DNA from: Mucor racemosus
Lineage: Eukaryota > Mucoromycota > Mucoromycetes > Mucorales > Mucoraceae
Length of the DNA: 64,000 nucleotides
Direction of reading: 5' to 3'
NCBI GenBank assembly: GCA_027405735.1
Contig: JAPEHQ010000001.1
Coordinates: 2,480,001-2,544,000, forward strand
The notes beneath the pieces are model-generated. The model was not told the origin of the DNA. It searched no databases and saw only the letters and a list, made by a program, of their open reading frames with translations. This document shows positions 36,228 through 48,043 of this stretch, piece after piece (positions within the stretch are counted from its first letter, which is position 1; each line of letters begins with the position of its first letter). A program made the translations under genes and the position numbers.

Positions 36228-37960
36228 AAAATTCGAAATCAATAACTAAGATGTTAATTTTTCGTGTTAAAAGATAGATCCTCTTAAAAAGTTATCCTGT
36301 AATTTTTTTTGTTTCAGTAAAAAATATTGATTTTTCATTGATGTTGTATTCCACCTACTGGTATCATACGTTATCACCTTCTACAGTATCAATACATCTT
36401 ACAATCTACTGACTACGACATGTATTGAAGTGCAAGTCTTGATATCGGATATAAGAAACTCCTAGCGTATCAAGTTTAATCCAGTAATTACCAAGAACGC
36501 TATGACCTCAATTATGACACCACATTATTTCATCCCAGCAGTTAACCAATCAAGTAGCTATCAAATTAACATCCAAGCATATTTAGCGCAGCATTGAAAC
36601 AAGACAACTCACAAGCTCTGCAAGAACGGTTAAATTATGATTGATCCATTTCAATCCATATATTACTATCAAACATATCCAATGATTCAATAGTGCCTTA
36701 AATTACATCTCAGGATCTCAATGTCAAATTAATATAAAAGGCCATACTTTTATATCTAAATAAACGATATCTTGTTTTTATTATACAGTTGAAGAACTGA
36801 TTAATTACTCATTCTTTTATAATTGTATTCTTTTTTAAGTAACATTTATCAATCCTGAAATATACGACAATTGAGAAAATCAAAATCATAGTTCATAGCC
36901 TATATTAACTGAGTTCTAAAATTGATTTATTATTATTATTATCAAATTGACGGAAAAATGATCCAAAAAATGAAATTGTTTGATGGCTCATGAACAGTAA
37001 AGTAAATTGAACTAGCATATTAAATGTTTCTTGTATAGTTTTAAATTTTGTATCCATCTAAATAGAATTCAGTCGAATATTCCACATTAAATTTTTCAAA
37101 AATTCAATTAAAATTTTAGAGGTTTTTTGAAGATACAATTCATTTCTTATAAGCATGTTTTAAACACAAGTAATGCATATGATGCGCAGCAGAATTATCT
37201 ATTGATCGAGCCATTGGTGAACCATCTAAATGCATCTTTCGTAGAGAAAACGACATTTTTGTCAATTTTTTTTTCAAATTCAAAATTTGGGATGAAGGTA
37301 TATACGGGAAAAATTGAAGCTAGAAACGAAAGTATCTCTTTGTACACATTTTTGAGGATATATTCACGAAAAATTAAAAAAACCTAAATTGGGTCTAAGA
37401 GAGCTCAACGAGCTCGATAGCATGAATGTAAAAAAAAATACTGCTCAATTTAACCAGTATTTTGAAATCTACTACAAAAATGCCGAAAAAAACGAAAAAA
37501 ATAAAAGTGCTCAGAATTTTTCCATACTAAAATATATTATAGAGCATTTTAAAACAAGTAAATTATATTATTGAAAATTGTTAGTATAGCTTAATGTTTT
37601 GCAGAGATATGAAGGCTCAAAGTTTTTAATTTTTTATCAATGAAATACATGTAAAAATCTGAAACATTAGCATTAAAAGAGTTATACTAACTGCAAAAAA
37701 TAGGATATTTCCGGGTACTTGTTTTTGGATTAAAGTTTAGCATCTCAGGCATATTGGCATATAATTTTTTCTTGGTGTTATTAAGTGAAAAAAAAATAGA
37801 GCAGGAATGAAAAGTGAGGCCTAGTTTTTAAGAAACAAGTGGTGAATGTTACCTTTTTTGAGACTTTCCAGAAATATAGAATAAATTTAGGAACGGGTAG
37901 CATAATGAGATCAATTCATGTCTATTTAGCAACATTTAAGGTATAATCTTAGAGCACTGT
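36228..37960 (+). repeat. Dispersed repeat family U, copy 3
   Basis: Positions 36,240-36,340 match 16,590-16,680. Positions 36,886-37,960 match the B half of other copies, including the open frame of 37,127-37,387 (FGMKVYTGKIEARNE). The R2 element at 36,335-36,885 lies between the two parts. Confidence 0.8.
36335..36885 (-). repeat. Repeat R2, copy 3 (inverted)
   Basis: Reverse complement of 30,040-30,565 over about 530 bp with scattered substitutions. It sits directly before the B half of U copy 3. Confidence 0.8.
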
Positions 37961-38294
37961 TTATTATTGTTGAGACTGCAAATAAAAGTGGATATACAGT
38001 TAAGGTGGGAGAAGGCGGCTTCATCAAAATCAAACATGGTATATTATGTGCCATTTGAGAAATAGTGTAGTATTATCACAGTACAGTAACCTAAAGCGGG
38101 TCATTTTTTTAATGCCTCCATTTAAATGATTGCTCAACGTGGTAGAAATGATTGTGTAATTCTAGTTTTAATGTTTATTATGAATTGAAAATTAATTTAA
38201 TTATATTGCAATTAGTAATAGCAATATATATATATGCGTATTTCTCTCTATCTAGGTATATCTTACACATAAATACACACACTAAGATCACTCC

Positions 38295-38986
38295 CTATGC
38301 GGTCTTGGTCAATCCAAATTTTATTTGAATTTCTCCCGAAACATTGTCATCCACAGATCGTTTTTCCAAAGTAAGCATCACCTCTTTATTATCGGGTGAA
38401 TCATAATCCAGGGACTTTCCATCAGGATGCACCAAATTGAATAATTGACTGTATGGGATAGCAATTTTGCCCAAAAAGTCATCTTGGATTGCGTCTTTTT
38501 TTATCAATAAAATATCTTTTAATTTCATTTCCGAGAGTTTATCCTTATCCCAAACAAAAATTTCAATCAGACTGATAGGTTTTTCGGTCTGTAATGGGAC
38601 ATAAGCATGAAAATTCCAAACAGGATCTAGAGTCTTCTTTGCCACATTTGTTTTTCCAACCTTTTTACCACTAACACACAAAAAAAAAAAAAAAAAAAAA
38701 AAAAAATCGAGATATAAGATGCAATGCTACAAGTCGTGGGATATGGTTGCTTACTCGATATGGAGAACAGCATAAGGGTCTGAAAATCCATTATCATCAC
38801 TGCATATGTATATTGGTTGATTCAATAAATCAAAAGAGAATCAAAAACAATAAGTGATTAGAATCTTTTTGGTTAAAATCAAAACAAGACAACGTATTTT
38901 ACTTACGCAACTGCCAAGTTGAAGGCTTTCTCTATAGTTATACGAAGCTTTGTGCCTGAGGTCTTTTTGCTTAATAGAAAACTCAT
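38295..38986 (-). CDS. Small C2-domain protein
   Basis: Three exons (38986-38907, 38799-38755, 38670-38295) join to 501 nt, 166 aa. The whole protein is one C2 fold: starting LRITIEKAFNLAVADDNGFSDPY, which gives a Ca2+-loop aspartate pattern, then KTLDPVWNF, and the second loop EIFVWDKDKL. C2 domains bind membranes or phospholipids, often with calcium, and the loop aspartates here suggest Ca2+ binding. No transmembrane segment or other domain is present, so it resembles fungal single-C2 proteins. The second intron has a 27-nt A/T homopolymer next to its acceptor. A specific partner cannot be inferred. Confidence 0.88.
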
Positions 38987-40149
38987 AAACAAAACAAAAG
39001 TCTAAAGCAGTAAAAGACTGAACTTGGCCTAGTGTATAAGCTCGTATTTAGGGATTTTAAATTACAATGGCTTAATGTGATACTAATTGTTACCTTTACA
39101 CTTGCCATGTACTACCCACGTGATGTATATATTTTTTCAAAAAAGAAAAACAAAGATGATTTGAATAAAAAGGGGCTGGGGGTTAGAAGCAGAACTAGAG
39201 GCAATCGCAATAAGAACGTGTAACTTACCCTAGAGCTGGTAAAAGAATAAAAGGGGAAACGGAGAAAGGGAGGCAAACATAGAAAGATTTATCGTATTGA
39301 ATCCATCTGATTCAATTAGATGAGAGTAAATAGGAAATCAAGGTACCGAGATGCTTTAATGTATTGTAAAATTCGCGCTTAAAAAGTCAAAAATAAGAGA
39401 CACAAAGTTCTATTTGAAACATGAATCAACTTGTCAAATAAAATAGAAACAGGGTTCTGTATCCGAGATTCAGCACATTATCGATTGTATCTATATAATA
39501 CATTACGCATGGTTTGATTGCAACAGAAAACTTTTGACGTTATTTTTGTTCAAACAGTATATGTTGTGTTTATGTGTAATATGCATTATGCAAATATAAT
39601 TGGTATGTAATGATTTAATATTTGCTGAACAATGATATTTTCTGTATCTTTTTAAAGAGAAAAAGTAATATATCATAAAGTATGATGATAATGAAACGAT
39701 AGGAGTGATATAAATGTAAAAATAGTTATATGTATCTTAAAGATGATTTGCTTAATATTCAATTATATGTATATGGTAGTAACATAACGAAAATTCATGT
39801 CTCCTCACTCATTCTCTCTCTTTTCCAGTTCCTGTACTTCCTTGGTTGCTTAGTTACAGCTACTATCAATTCCATGCAGAAAAATAAAAGTTCTCCTTGT
39901 GTAAATTGATGCATGATAATATAATGTGTATTTATACACACTAACTATATGTGTATATAAACTATATCAACAAACTGATAATCTGTATTTGTGTGGTACA
40001 TTTTAAAAAATGATAAATAAGTATTAAATTATTATCAATATCGTTGGAATATTTAATATATAAAATAATAATAATTTGATTGTTTTTTTTTTTTACAAGC
40101 ATATTAGAATTTTTTTAAGGGATTGAGAGAGTGTGGCAACAGCAGTAGA

Positions 40150-40185
40150 TCAACTTTTTGACTAGGTTCAACTTTTTGACTAGGT
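40150..40185. repeat. 18-bp tandem duplication
   Basis: TCAACTTTTTGACTAGGT occurs twice head to tail without mismatch. Confidence 0.9.
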
Positions 40186-40281
40186 TGAAATGCCCAAATC
40201 AAGGCATTATTTGTAACATTCTTCATTATTATATCTCTTGCAAATTACGTTTGTTTTTATTATGCATCATCTATCTTTTTC

Positions 40282-40304
40282 TATATATATATATATATAT
40301 ATAT
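40282..40304. repeat. TA microsatellite
   Basis: About 11 TA units. A similar tract lies in an SMC6 intron at 46,270-46,292. Confidence 0.9.
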
Positions 40305-41430
40305 GCCCAACGAAAATCCATACATATGTTCATCTATCTGTCTATCAAAAGTAAAAGATAAATTGATAGATTCTAAAAGAACCCGAAGATTGTTGGGATT
40401 TTTTCCTATAAAGTACCACGCATCCAACGTATAAATGGTATTTCCTGATGAAACATAAATGTATATATCGACTAGCTTTGTTTATAACACAAGTTATATA
40501 TTTATATATACATATATAAACAAAAAGAGGGATCGAATCCCTCAAAGAATGTATAATTATACAGAAAAGAAAGTAGTAAAATAGATCTACTTTGCAGTAA
40601 CATTATTGACAGCAAATTCAATAAATACAAAAGATTATTATATCGAAATTCTTATGAATAATTAAATTATACATTTTCAACTAAATGAACATTTGTACAA
40701 CAATTTCTTTACCATTATATTTTGACTATTTTTGCCGCTATAACAAGTGCACGGATTTTAATAAAAGTTATAATGGAAAATGATGCCTGATTTACAAGTT
40801 TTTTTTTTTTTTTTTTTGGGTCAGATCATAAATCAATATTTTTACATGCACAATATAAGCTCTTTTTTACATTGTAATAATCGATTTGTTCTTTTCTTAA
40901 AAGCATGTATATTTTATAAAAAGAATGAGCGCATCTCTTCTATTTTTCTTCATGTACGTGTAAGGAGTTTCCAAGAGATTTGATGGAAGGGAGAATCAGG
41001 ATGTGTCAGTTTATACGGAGTGTATCTTGACTGTAACTGAAGAAAAGACGATAGGAGGAGATTGGAGTATATTGTCATGTCTCTTTCTTTAGGAGTCGAT
41101 TTATCTATATGTTTCCTGTCAATATAGTTAAATATATATTTAATAAAATGATAAAATGAGCCAAACTTATCACACTGTAATGTTTGTCATATATATTATT
41201 TGTTGGTTAGTTCAAAAACTAAATAAAACCAACAGCCAAATAATAAAGTAACCCCTGTATCGTATTTTTTAAGTCTAATACCATTTTATACTATACATCC
41301 TCCCTTTGATCTTTCGTTGCTCCTACTCTTTCTTGGTCTTTTTGGTTCTTTTTCTCCTCTTATTCTGACCCTTTCTATCATTTTTTTTCTCGACATCCCC
41401 TTATGTTGTTCTTCTCCTTAAAAAGATTGA

Positions 41431-41438
41431 TATAAATA
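41431..41438 (+). promoter_or_regulatory. TATA-like element upstream of the GPI protein gene
   Basis: TATAAATA 111 nt before the start codon, right after a pyrimidine-rich stretch (about 41,290-41,420). This layout is typical for strongly expressed fungal genes. Confidence 0.45.
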
Positions 41439-41548
41439 CAAATGAATTCAATCCAATTCATTTCTTTTTTTTTTACCAAGTAATTCTTCTATAGCAGTTT
41501 AATTTTAACTCTTTTGCTTACTCTTTTTATAAATACAAATATCTTAAA

Positions 41549-42231
41549 ATGAAATTCACTGGATCCACCCTTTTCATCTCTGCTGCTTATCTTGCCACTC
41601 TTCTTTCTGTCTCTTCAGCAAGCATTGTCTCTATTACTTCCCCTTTGACTAACACAAAGTATAAGGCTGGTCAAGAAGCTATTATTTCTTGGATCAATCC
41701 TTCTGTTGCAACCATTCCTCAAATCATTTTAGCAAAGGGTCCTTCTACCGCTCTTCAACCCATTATGACCATTGCTACTAATGTCAATGCTAATGATTTG
41801 AAGTATGTCTGGAAGATTCCCTTCGAGATTGAAAATGGCAATGAATGTAAGTTTTTTTCTAATTTATCACAATTGAATAGTTAATTGATGAAATTTATCA
41901 AATAGATGCTTTTGAGCTCGGAAATTCACCTGATCTTGCTTTTGCTGGTCCTTTCACCATTGAAGGCGGTGTTGGAGGTACTCTTCCTTCTTCATCCAAC
42001 ACTTCTTCCACTGGTACTAGCTCTCCTCAACCCGCTGCTGCCAATCCTCCCGCTGGTGGTAATGCTGCTGCTGCTACTCCAGCTGCTCCATCTGCTACTG
42101 CTGGTGGTAATAGCCAAACTTCACCACACAATGCCAGTGCTTCTTCCGCTTCAGCGGCCAACAAGGAAATGGCTGGGCAAGCTATGGTTGCTTTGGGTTT
42201 GGTTGCTGCTGCCGCATCTCAATTCTTTTAA
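41549..42231 (+). CDS. GPI-anchored Ser/Ala-rich surface protein, Kre9/KNH-like N-terminus
   Basis: Two exons (41549-41846, 41906-42231) join to 624 nt, 207 aa. Residues 1-24 are a signal peptide. Residues 25-118 resemble the Ser-Thr-rich GPI-anchored membrane family (yeast KRE9/KNH-like domain): ITSPLTNTKYKAGQEAIISW, then a beta-rich domain ending FELGNSPDLAFAGPFTIEG. A low-complexity Ser/Thr/Ala/Gly/Pro linker of about 60 residues, probably O-glycosylated, follows. The C-terminus (AGQAMVALGLVAAAASQFF) is a hydrophobic GPI-attachment signal. Likely attached to the plasma membrane or cell wall. Role in beta-glucan assembly is known for KRE9 relatives but not shown here. Confidence 0.85.
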
Positions 42232-42779
42232 TTTTCTTTATACACTCTAAATTACTACTATTACTACTATACTATTCCCAATTTTTCTTTCTATTCAACT
42301 GTTACATGTGTACTGTCTCCATCAATTACCTTCGATTTTTCCCTCTTCTTGATTTCCCTTCCCTCCATCTCCCCCTTTTTTTCTTCTCTATAGTAACAAA
42401 TTCAAATTTATTATTATTATTATTAAATAATTAAATTTTTGGTATAAATAAATTATATACCATTGAACTAAATGCTATAATGACAATATAAATGTTCCAA
42501 TCCATCTAAATATTCCAAATCGGGACATGAGCCTATTGATTTCGAATAGACACAGTTTTTGTTTAGACGTGCCTTGTCGCGATTCAAAAGAAAAAAGAAA
42601 TTTTGACATTCATTGTAAACCTTGTTTCTTTTTTTTTTTTTTTTTTACCATTGTTTGCTGCGTTAAGAAAAAACCCTATGCCTGCTACAATAAAAAGAAC
42701 AAACAGTATTCGCGACAGTTCAGAGCCTGAGGTACGTTTAGAAGTGTTTAATTCATAGACATCTAATCTAAAATGCCGA
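42232..42779. other. Intergenic region upstream of SMC6
   Basis: Tandem-oriented gap containing the 3' end of the surface-protein gene and the SMC6 promoter. Two TCGCGA hexamers (42,577-42,582 and 42,710-42,715) are present. The run of T at 42,630-42,648 is homopolymeric. No gene. Confidence 0.5.
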
Positions 42780-45700
42780 ATGAAAAAGTCCTCTCGTGGC
42801 ACTAAAAGGCTCAAGAAAACAACTAGTTTCCAAATTGAAGAAGATGAGGAGTCAGATAATGATATGCCTCTCTTAGAAGATGATCAAGATATTGTTGTAG
42901 GAGGAAGCGAAAATGAGGATAGTGCATCTGAAAATAGTCAAAATGAGGATGAAGAGAGTGAAAGAGAGGAGGATGGTGCCAGAGCAATTATCAATAGTCG
43001 CCCAAGACGTAATCTCAACTTTGATGATATTGACTTTGATAACATGGTAAGGACTCTATGTTATATTTCTTTAAAAAAAAGATGCAATACTTATCTATAA
43101 CTTGTATCAGGAAATTAATGAAGCTGGTACAATTTCTCGTGTCGAAGTAGTAAACTTCATGTGTCATAAGTTTTTACAAATTGATCTTGGCCCAAAAATT
43201 AACTTTATTATTGGTCATAATGGTAGTGGTAAGAGTGCTATCCTTACTGCAATTACTGTCGCACTCGGTGCAAATGCAAGCGCAACAAATCGTGGTAAAT
43301 CCGTTAGTTCTTTCATCAAGGAAGGTACAAGGTATGCTTATATTTAAAATGTTCTTTCATCGTCCCATTATTAATTATGCTTAATTTTAGTGCTGCCATT
43401 GTCACTATCCATCTTACAAATAACGGACCCAATGCTTATAAGCCTGATCTCTACCCTGAACGCATTATTGTTGAACGTAGAATCAATAAGGAAGGTGGCT
43501 CTCCATATAAATTAAAGAACAAATCAGGCCGTATCATTTCAAACAAAAAAGAAGATTTGGTTGCCATTCTTGATCATTTGAATCTCTTGGTTAATAATCC
43601 TCTCACCATGTTGACTCAAGATATGGCTAGGAAGTTTTTGAGTGATAGTACTTCTGAAGACAAGTATAAATTATTTATGCATGGTACTCAGTTGACTCAA
43701 TTGTCAAATGATTTTGAAGTTATTCGCGAAAGTTTGGAAGTTGCCTATACCACACTCAAGAGAAAGAAGGAGGGGTTATCTAGTTTACAGAACAAAGCTG
43801 CAGAAGCTCAAAGAAATTACGAAGACATGCAGGCAGCAAAAGAGATCGAAACAAAGATTGACGATCTCAATAATGAATTAGTCTGGGCTCAAATCATTTC
43901 TAAAGAAAAGGAAGCAGCACACAACCAAGCACAAATGCTCGAACTTGAAAAGGAATTGAGTAATCTCAGAGAAGCTCAAGATCATTTTAAGGGAAAAGTC
44001 CACGCCGATGATCAACAAATCTTGGAAATTAATGAACAGTGGGAAGAATTTAGAAATCAACCCAATCCAGACGAAGAAGAGAAGGCTCGATTATTACAAG
44101 AGAAGGCTGAAAAAGAACTGCAAATTTCTTCTTATAAGGTAAGCTTGCTAACATTGATTATTTACATTTATTCAACTAAACATTTATCTCGTAAAATAGG
44201 GCGATCTTATGGAAATTAACAATCAAATTAAAGTTACCAAGGCTGTAAGAGATCAGCATACCAAACAATTGGAGATTGAAACTGATAAACTTGAGGCTAG
44301 TAGTCGTCTCAAGCGTAATGAAATTATCCAAGATATTGAAAAATGCGAACAAACTATTAAAGAAAAGGTCGAGAAAGCAAAGAATTTCTCTCGTGAAGAA
44401 ATTGAATCGGGAGAGCAAGCTAATCGATTGGCAGAACGTAAGAAAAATTTGGAATTTGAGTTAGCTCAATTGAAAGGTCGTAAAGACAATGCTGAAAAGA
44501 ACATCAAGAATTTGGAAAGTCAACGTGGTGATAAAATGAGAGCTTATGGTCATCGCATGCCTCAAGTTTTAGCAGCCATCCGTCAAGAAACACGTTGGGA
44601 AAAAAGAAAACCTATTGGCCCATTTGGTTCTACAATTGAATTGATTGAACCTGATTTTGCCAACGTATTGGAATCGGTTCTCAACAAAAGTATGAGTGGG
44701 TTTGTAGTCGAGACTTTTAACGACAAGAATTTACTTTACAACATTCTCTCAAATCATCAAATGAAAGGTGTCCCTGTTTTCGTATCTGAATATGATCTCT
44801 TTGACTACAGCTCTGGTGAGCCTGATCCTAAATATCTTACCGTTGCTCGTGCTATCAAATTCAATGACGAATGGGTCAAGCGCCAATTTATCACCATGAA
44901 CAAGATTGAGAAAATGTTATTGATGAAAAGCCGTGAACAAGCAGATGAAATCATGTACAACAGACCACGTAATATTGATTTGTGTTTTACCAGTGAGGGT
45001 CATAAAGTGGGTGGCAAAAGAGGTATGAAGACTGAAACAATTGATCCTTATCGAGGAGCACCTCGTTTCCAAAAAGATGTTGATAGTGCCATTTCGTATG
45101 AGCGCAATATTGTCCGGGAGATAACTGCTGCATATGAGGAGAAACACAATGAGTGGCGACAAGTGAATTCTGAGATGAAAAGTCATGAAAATCAACAAAA
45201 GGAATGCAAACGTAACATAATGGTTCTTCAAAGAGATATTGCAGGCTTGGAAAGCACTATCGCCCAAAAGAAGGAAACCCTTAAGGAGGAAGACCCTGTT
45301 GACTTGAACATCTTCCATGACGATATCAAAGAATGCGATGACAAGATCAAACGATATGCTGGTCAATTCCAAGTTATCCAAACTCAATCAGATGAAGTTC
45401 GTAAATCTGTAGTAGAAATTATTAAACATATGAAAGTTTTACAAGCCAGAGAAACTGAAAGACAAAATGCATCAGAAACTTTTAAAATGAAAATTGCCAA
45501 AGTTGAAAACCACAAATCCAAGGTCACTGCACATTTAGAGGAACTCAATATCAAGACACAAACCTTTAAAGTGCGTTATGAAAGAAGCAAAAATTTATAC
45601 ATGGATACTCTTCAATTAGTTGAGAATTGGATTGCCCAGAGTGCTGAAGACTATCCAGAGCGTACCGAAACAAAGAGAAAACCTGATGTAATTGAACGAG

Positions 45701-46527
45701 AAATCACACATTTAGAAGCCTTAGCGCAAGAGTCTGAAAAACAAGCTGGCATGAGTCTTAGAGAAGCAAAGGAGCAAACATATAGCACAATGAAAGAATA
45801 TGAGGATGCTAAAAAGGTCATTGATGGTTTGGGAAAGATTCATAAAAGTATTGCTAAAATGCTCTCTGCTCGTATTGAGAAATGGGAAGCATTTAGAGCT
45901 TATATTTCTCTTGCTGCCAAAAGTTACTTTAGTTACTATCTCAATTCACGTGGTGATGAAGGCTCTCTTCGTTTCAGTCATCAAGCAAAGCGACTTGATA
46001 TCCGTGTTTCTACCGGTGACCAGTACACTAAAGGCTCTCGTCAAAAGGATTCTCGTTCATTATCTGGTGGTGAAAAATCCTTTTCTCAAATTAGTTTATT
46101 GTTATCCTTATGGCAAAGTATCTCTTCACCTCTTATTTGGTAAATATCTCGAATTTTGAAATGATGGAAAAGACAAGTTATTGATATTATTATTGTTATA
46201 GTTTGGATGAATTTGATGTGTTTATGGATGCTGTTAATCGTAAACAAACAATGGGCATGATTGTAAGTTTATATATATATATATATATATATGTGCAACA
46301 TCTAAATCAAATACTAAATATATCATATTTTTAATAGATGAATGCTGCTAGTGATAATACCTCTCAATATATTTTAATTACTCCTCAAGGTAAAACAATG
46401 CATTATTTACTCATTTTAATACATATTAACTTTTCTATTTTTATTATTTTTAACAGATGCAAGCAACATGGAACCAGGGCCTTTTATCCATGTCCACAGA
46501 ATGGCTGATCCTGATCGTTCTCGATAG
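42780..46527 (+). CDS. SMC6: SMC6, ATPase of the SMC5/6 complex
   Basis: Structural maintenance of chromosomes protein that, with SMC5 and Nse subunits, acts in recombination repair and replication-fork stability. Seven exons (42780-43046, 43111-43331, 43391-44138, 44200-46139, 46202-46262, 46338-46389, 46457-46527) join to 3360 nt, 1119 aa. After an acidic N-terminal tail (1-89) comes the head with Walker A GHNGSGKS at 124-131, a long coiled coil, the hinge (roughly 500-680), the return coiled coil, signature LSGGEKSFSQ at 1032-1041 and Walker B LICLDEFDVFMD near 1057-1068. Both ATPase halves are present and the length is standard. An ATG at 42,774 lies just upstream but is out of frame and closes quickly. 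Confidence 0.96.
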
Positions 46528-47480
46528 GTTCATGCTCAAGCTATAACTATCATTCAACGAAAATACTAACTAATTATCTCATGTAAATAAACTAAATCTT
46601 TAATACAATATGTCTTTTTTCTAGCCTTTATATATATATACATATTATATGTATTGGAAATTCCTGTTCATCAATTTAAAAAAATTATGTGTATAACTGA
46701 GATGCTGTTAAAACGTGCTGTAAAAAGCTTCCTTGTTTTCAAGTAGAAACCCTATTCGAAACAGTTCGAATTTCAATTTAAATATACTAGCTTTAAGACT
46801 GTAACTAAGCATCTTTAGATATAAATAATTTGGGAATGGAAATATATGAAAGCCTGTCCAAGAATCTATATAATACTAACGTGGCAGTTAAACGTACCTA
46901 TTAGGATTCATGGGATAGAACAAACTCTTTAAAAATAAGGCTTTGCTAATTTATTACAAAGTGAACTTGAAATAAGAATTTCTAGGCAACAAAGGCACGG
47001 GGTAAGATGCGTCTACCTCCCCCAATTCCACATGAAGATACGGTTAACTCTCAGTAGGCTTTTAGTATACATCGTGTAGCTGCTCTGAAACATATTTTAC
47101 AAGTACATGACGATTCTCAAAATTGTATCATTCGCAACTTTTGAAGCAATGTCACTGAACGGAGATTTTGCCAGCTAATGTCTATCCAAGGTCATTTAAA
47201 AAATTTGATTTGAATTACCCATAGATTTATTATTTACCTTCACATTCAAAAAAGACGCTTTCCTAAATTTTTAGTTTTTTAATTTTTATTGGATCAATCT
47301 GAAATAAGTCTGCAGGTTCAAAAAAAGTCTGCGTAAAAATACTATGAAAAAATTGGGCATTTTCTGTTTAAATTTGCTATAACAACTTGTGGGAGTTGAA
47401 ACTTTTATTAATGAATAAAAGCCATTTTGGCTCATCTTTTCACGGGATTTGAGCTCAATTGAGTCAATAGATATTGAAAA
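46528..47480. other. Intergenic region, no gene recognised
   Basis: Downstream of SMC6. The minus frame 47,286-47,486 lacks any signature. Nothing else was recognised. Confidence 0.45.
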
Positions 47481-47505
47481 ATTCATTATCGAGTGTTGTA
47501 CTCTT

Positions 47506-47980
47506 AGCTTAAAAAAGAGGTTTCAGATGAAGATTTTGAGATACTTCTTTTAAAGAAAAGGTTTCCTGATGAAATCACAACAAAAAATAGAGTCAACTTG
47601 TATCTAATTAAAGCAGTTTCAACATCCAATTTTGAATCACTAGTTCATTTTATAAAAAAAATTCAAAACATATCTGAAACAAGCTCTACAAAGAACACGA
47701 AAAATACTCAAGAAAGTGCGCGTTTCCACTTTCCCACCCTCACAACAATTTGGGGAGGCTGAAGTTTTGATATGTTGTGGAGAGACTCTAGACATACTAA
47801 CATTATTGCAAGAAGAGCTCATTTGAATCAATATTCAGCTGAAACTGATGTCTTTATTGACTTTAATAAGTACAAGTATACAGTAGCAGGTAACCAACTT
47901 GCTGTTTCAGTTTATCGAATACATAATGATTCATGGAAGTTGAAACTTGGTGCATTTATTCAACATAGTATATACTGAAT
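47506..47980 (+). pseudogene. Decayed reading frame of unknown family
   Basis: About 157 codons in one frame, with one in-frame TGA near 47,760. The second part (47,772-47,978) has protein-like composition (TDVFIDFNKYKYTVAGNQLA). No start codon context or intron makes it a clean gene. It lies immediately left of the palindrome. It could be a remnant of a mobile-element gene, but I do not recognise the family. Confidence 0.35.
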
Positions 47981-48043
47981 ATTTATAAAAAAATTAGGGC
48001 TTAATACTTGGGTCATCCGTTTTGCTAAAACAGTAATATGCGT

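Larger units (their letters stand above)
38987..41430. other. Long AT-rich intergenic region
   Basis: Holds an 18-bp tandem duplication (40,150-40,185), a TA microsatellite (40,282-40,304), and a CT-rich tract from about 41,290 that probably belongs to the downstream promoter. Short frames such as 40,158-40,361 and 40,780-40,983 have no protein-like signature. Confidence 0.5.

Noticed and set aside
40526..40545. tRNA-like T-arm (GAGGGATCGAATCCCTC)
   Set aside because: No matching acceptor, D or anticodon stems upstream; the loop lacks the usual TTC start. Simply a hairpin.
42774..42806. Alternative ATG for SMC6 at 42,774
   Set aside because: Different frame that terminates after about ten codons.
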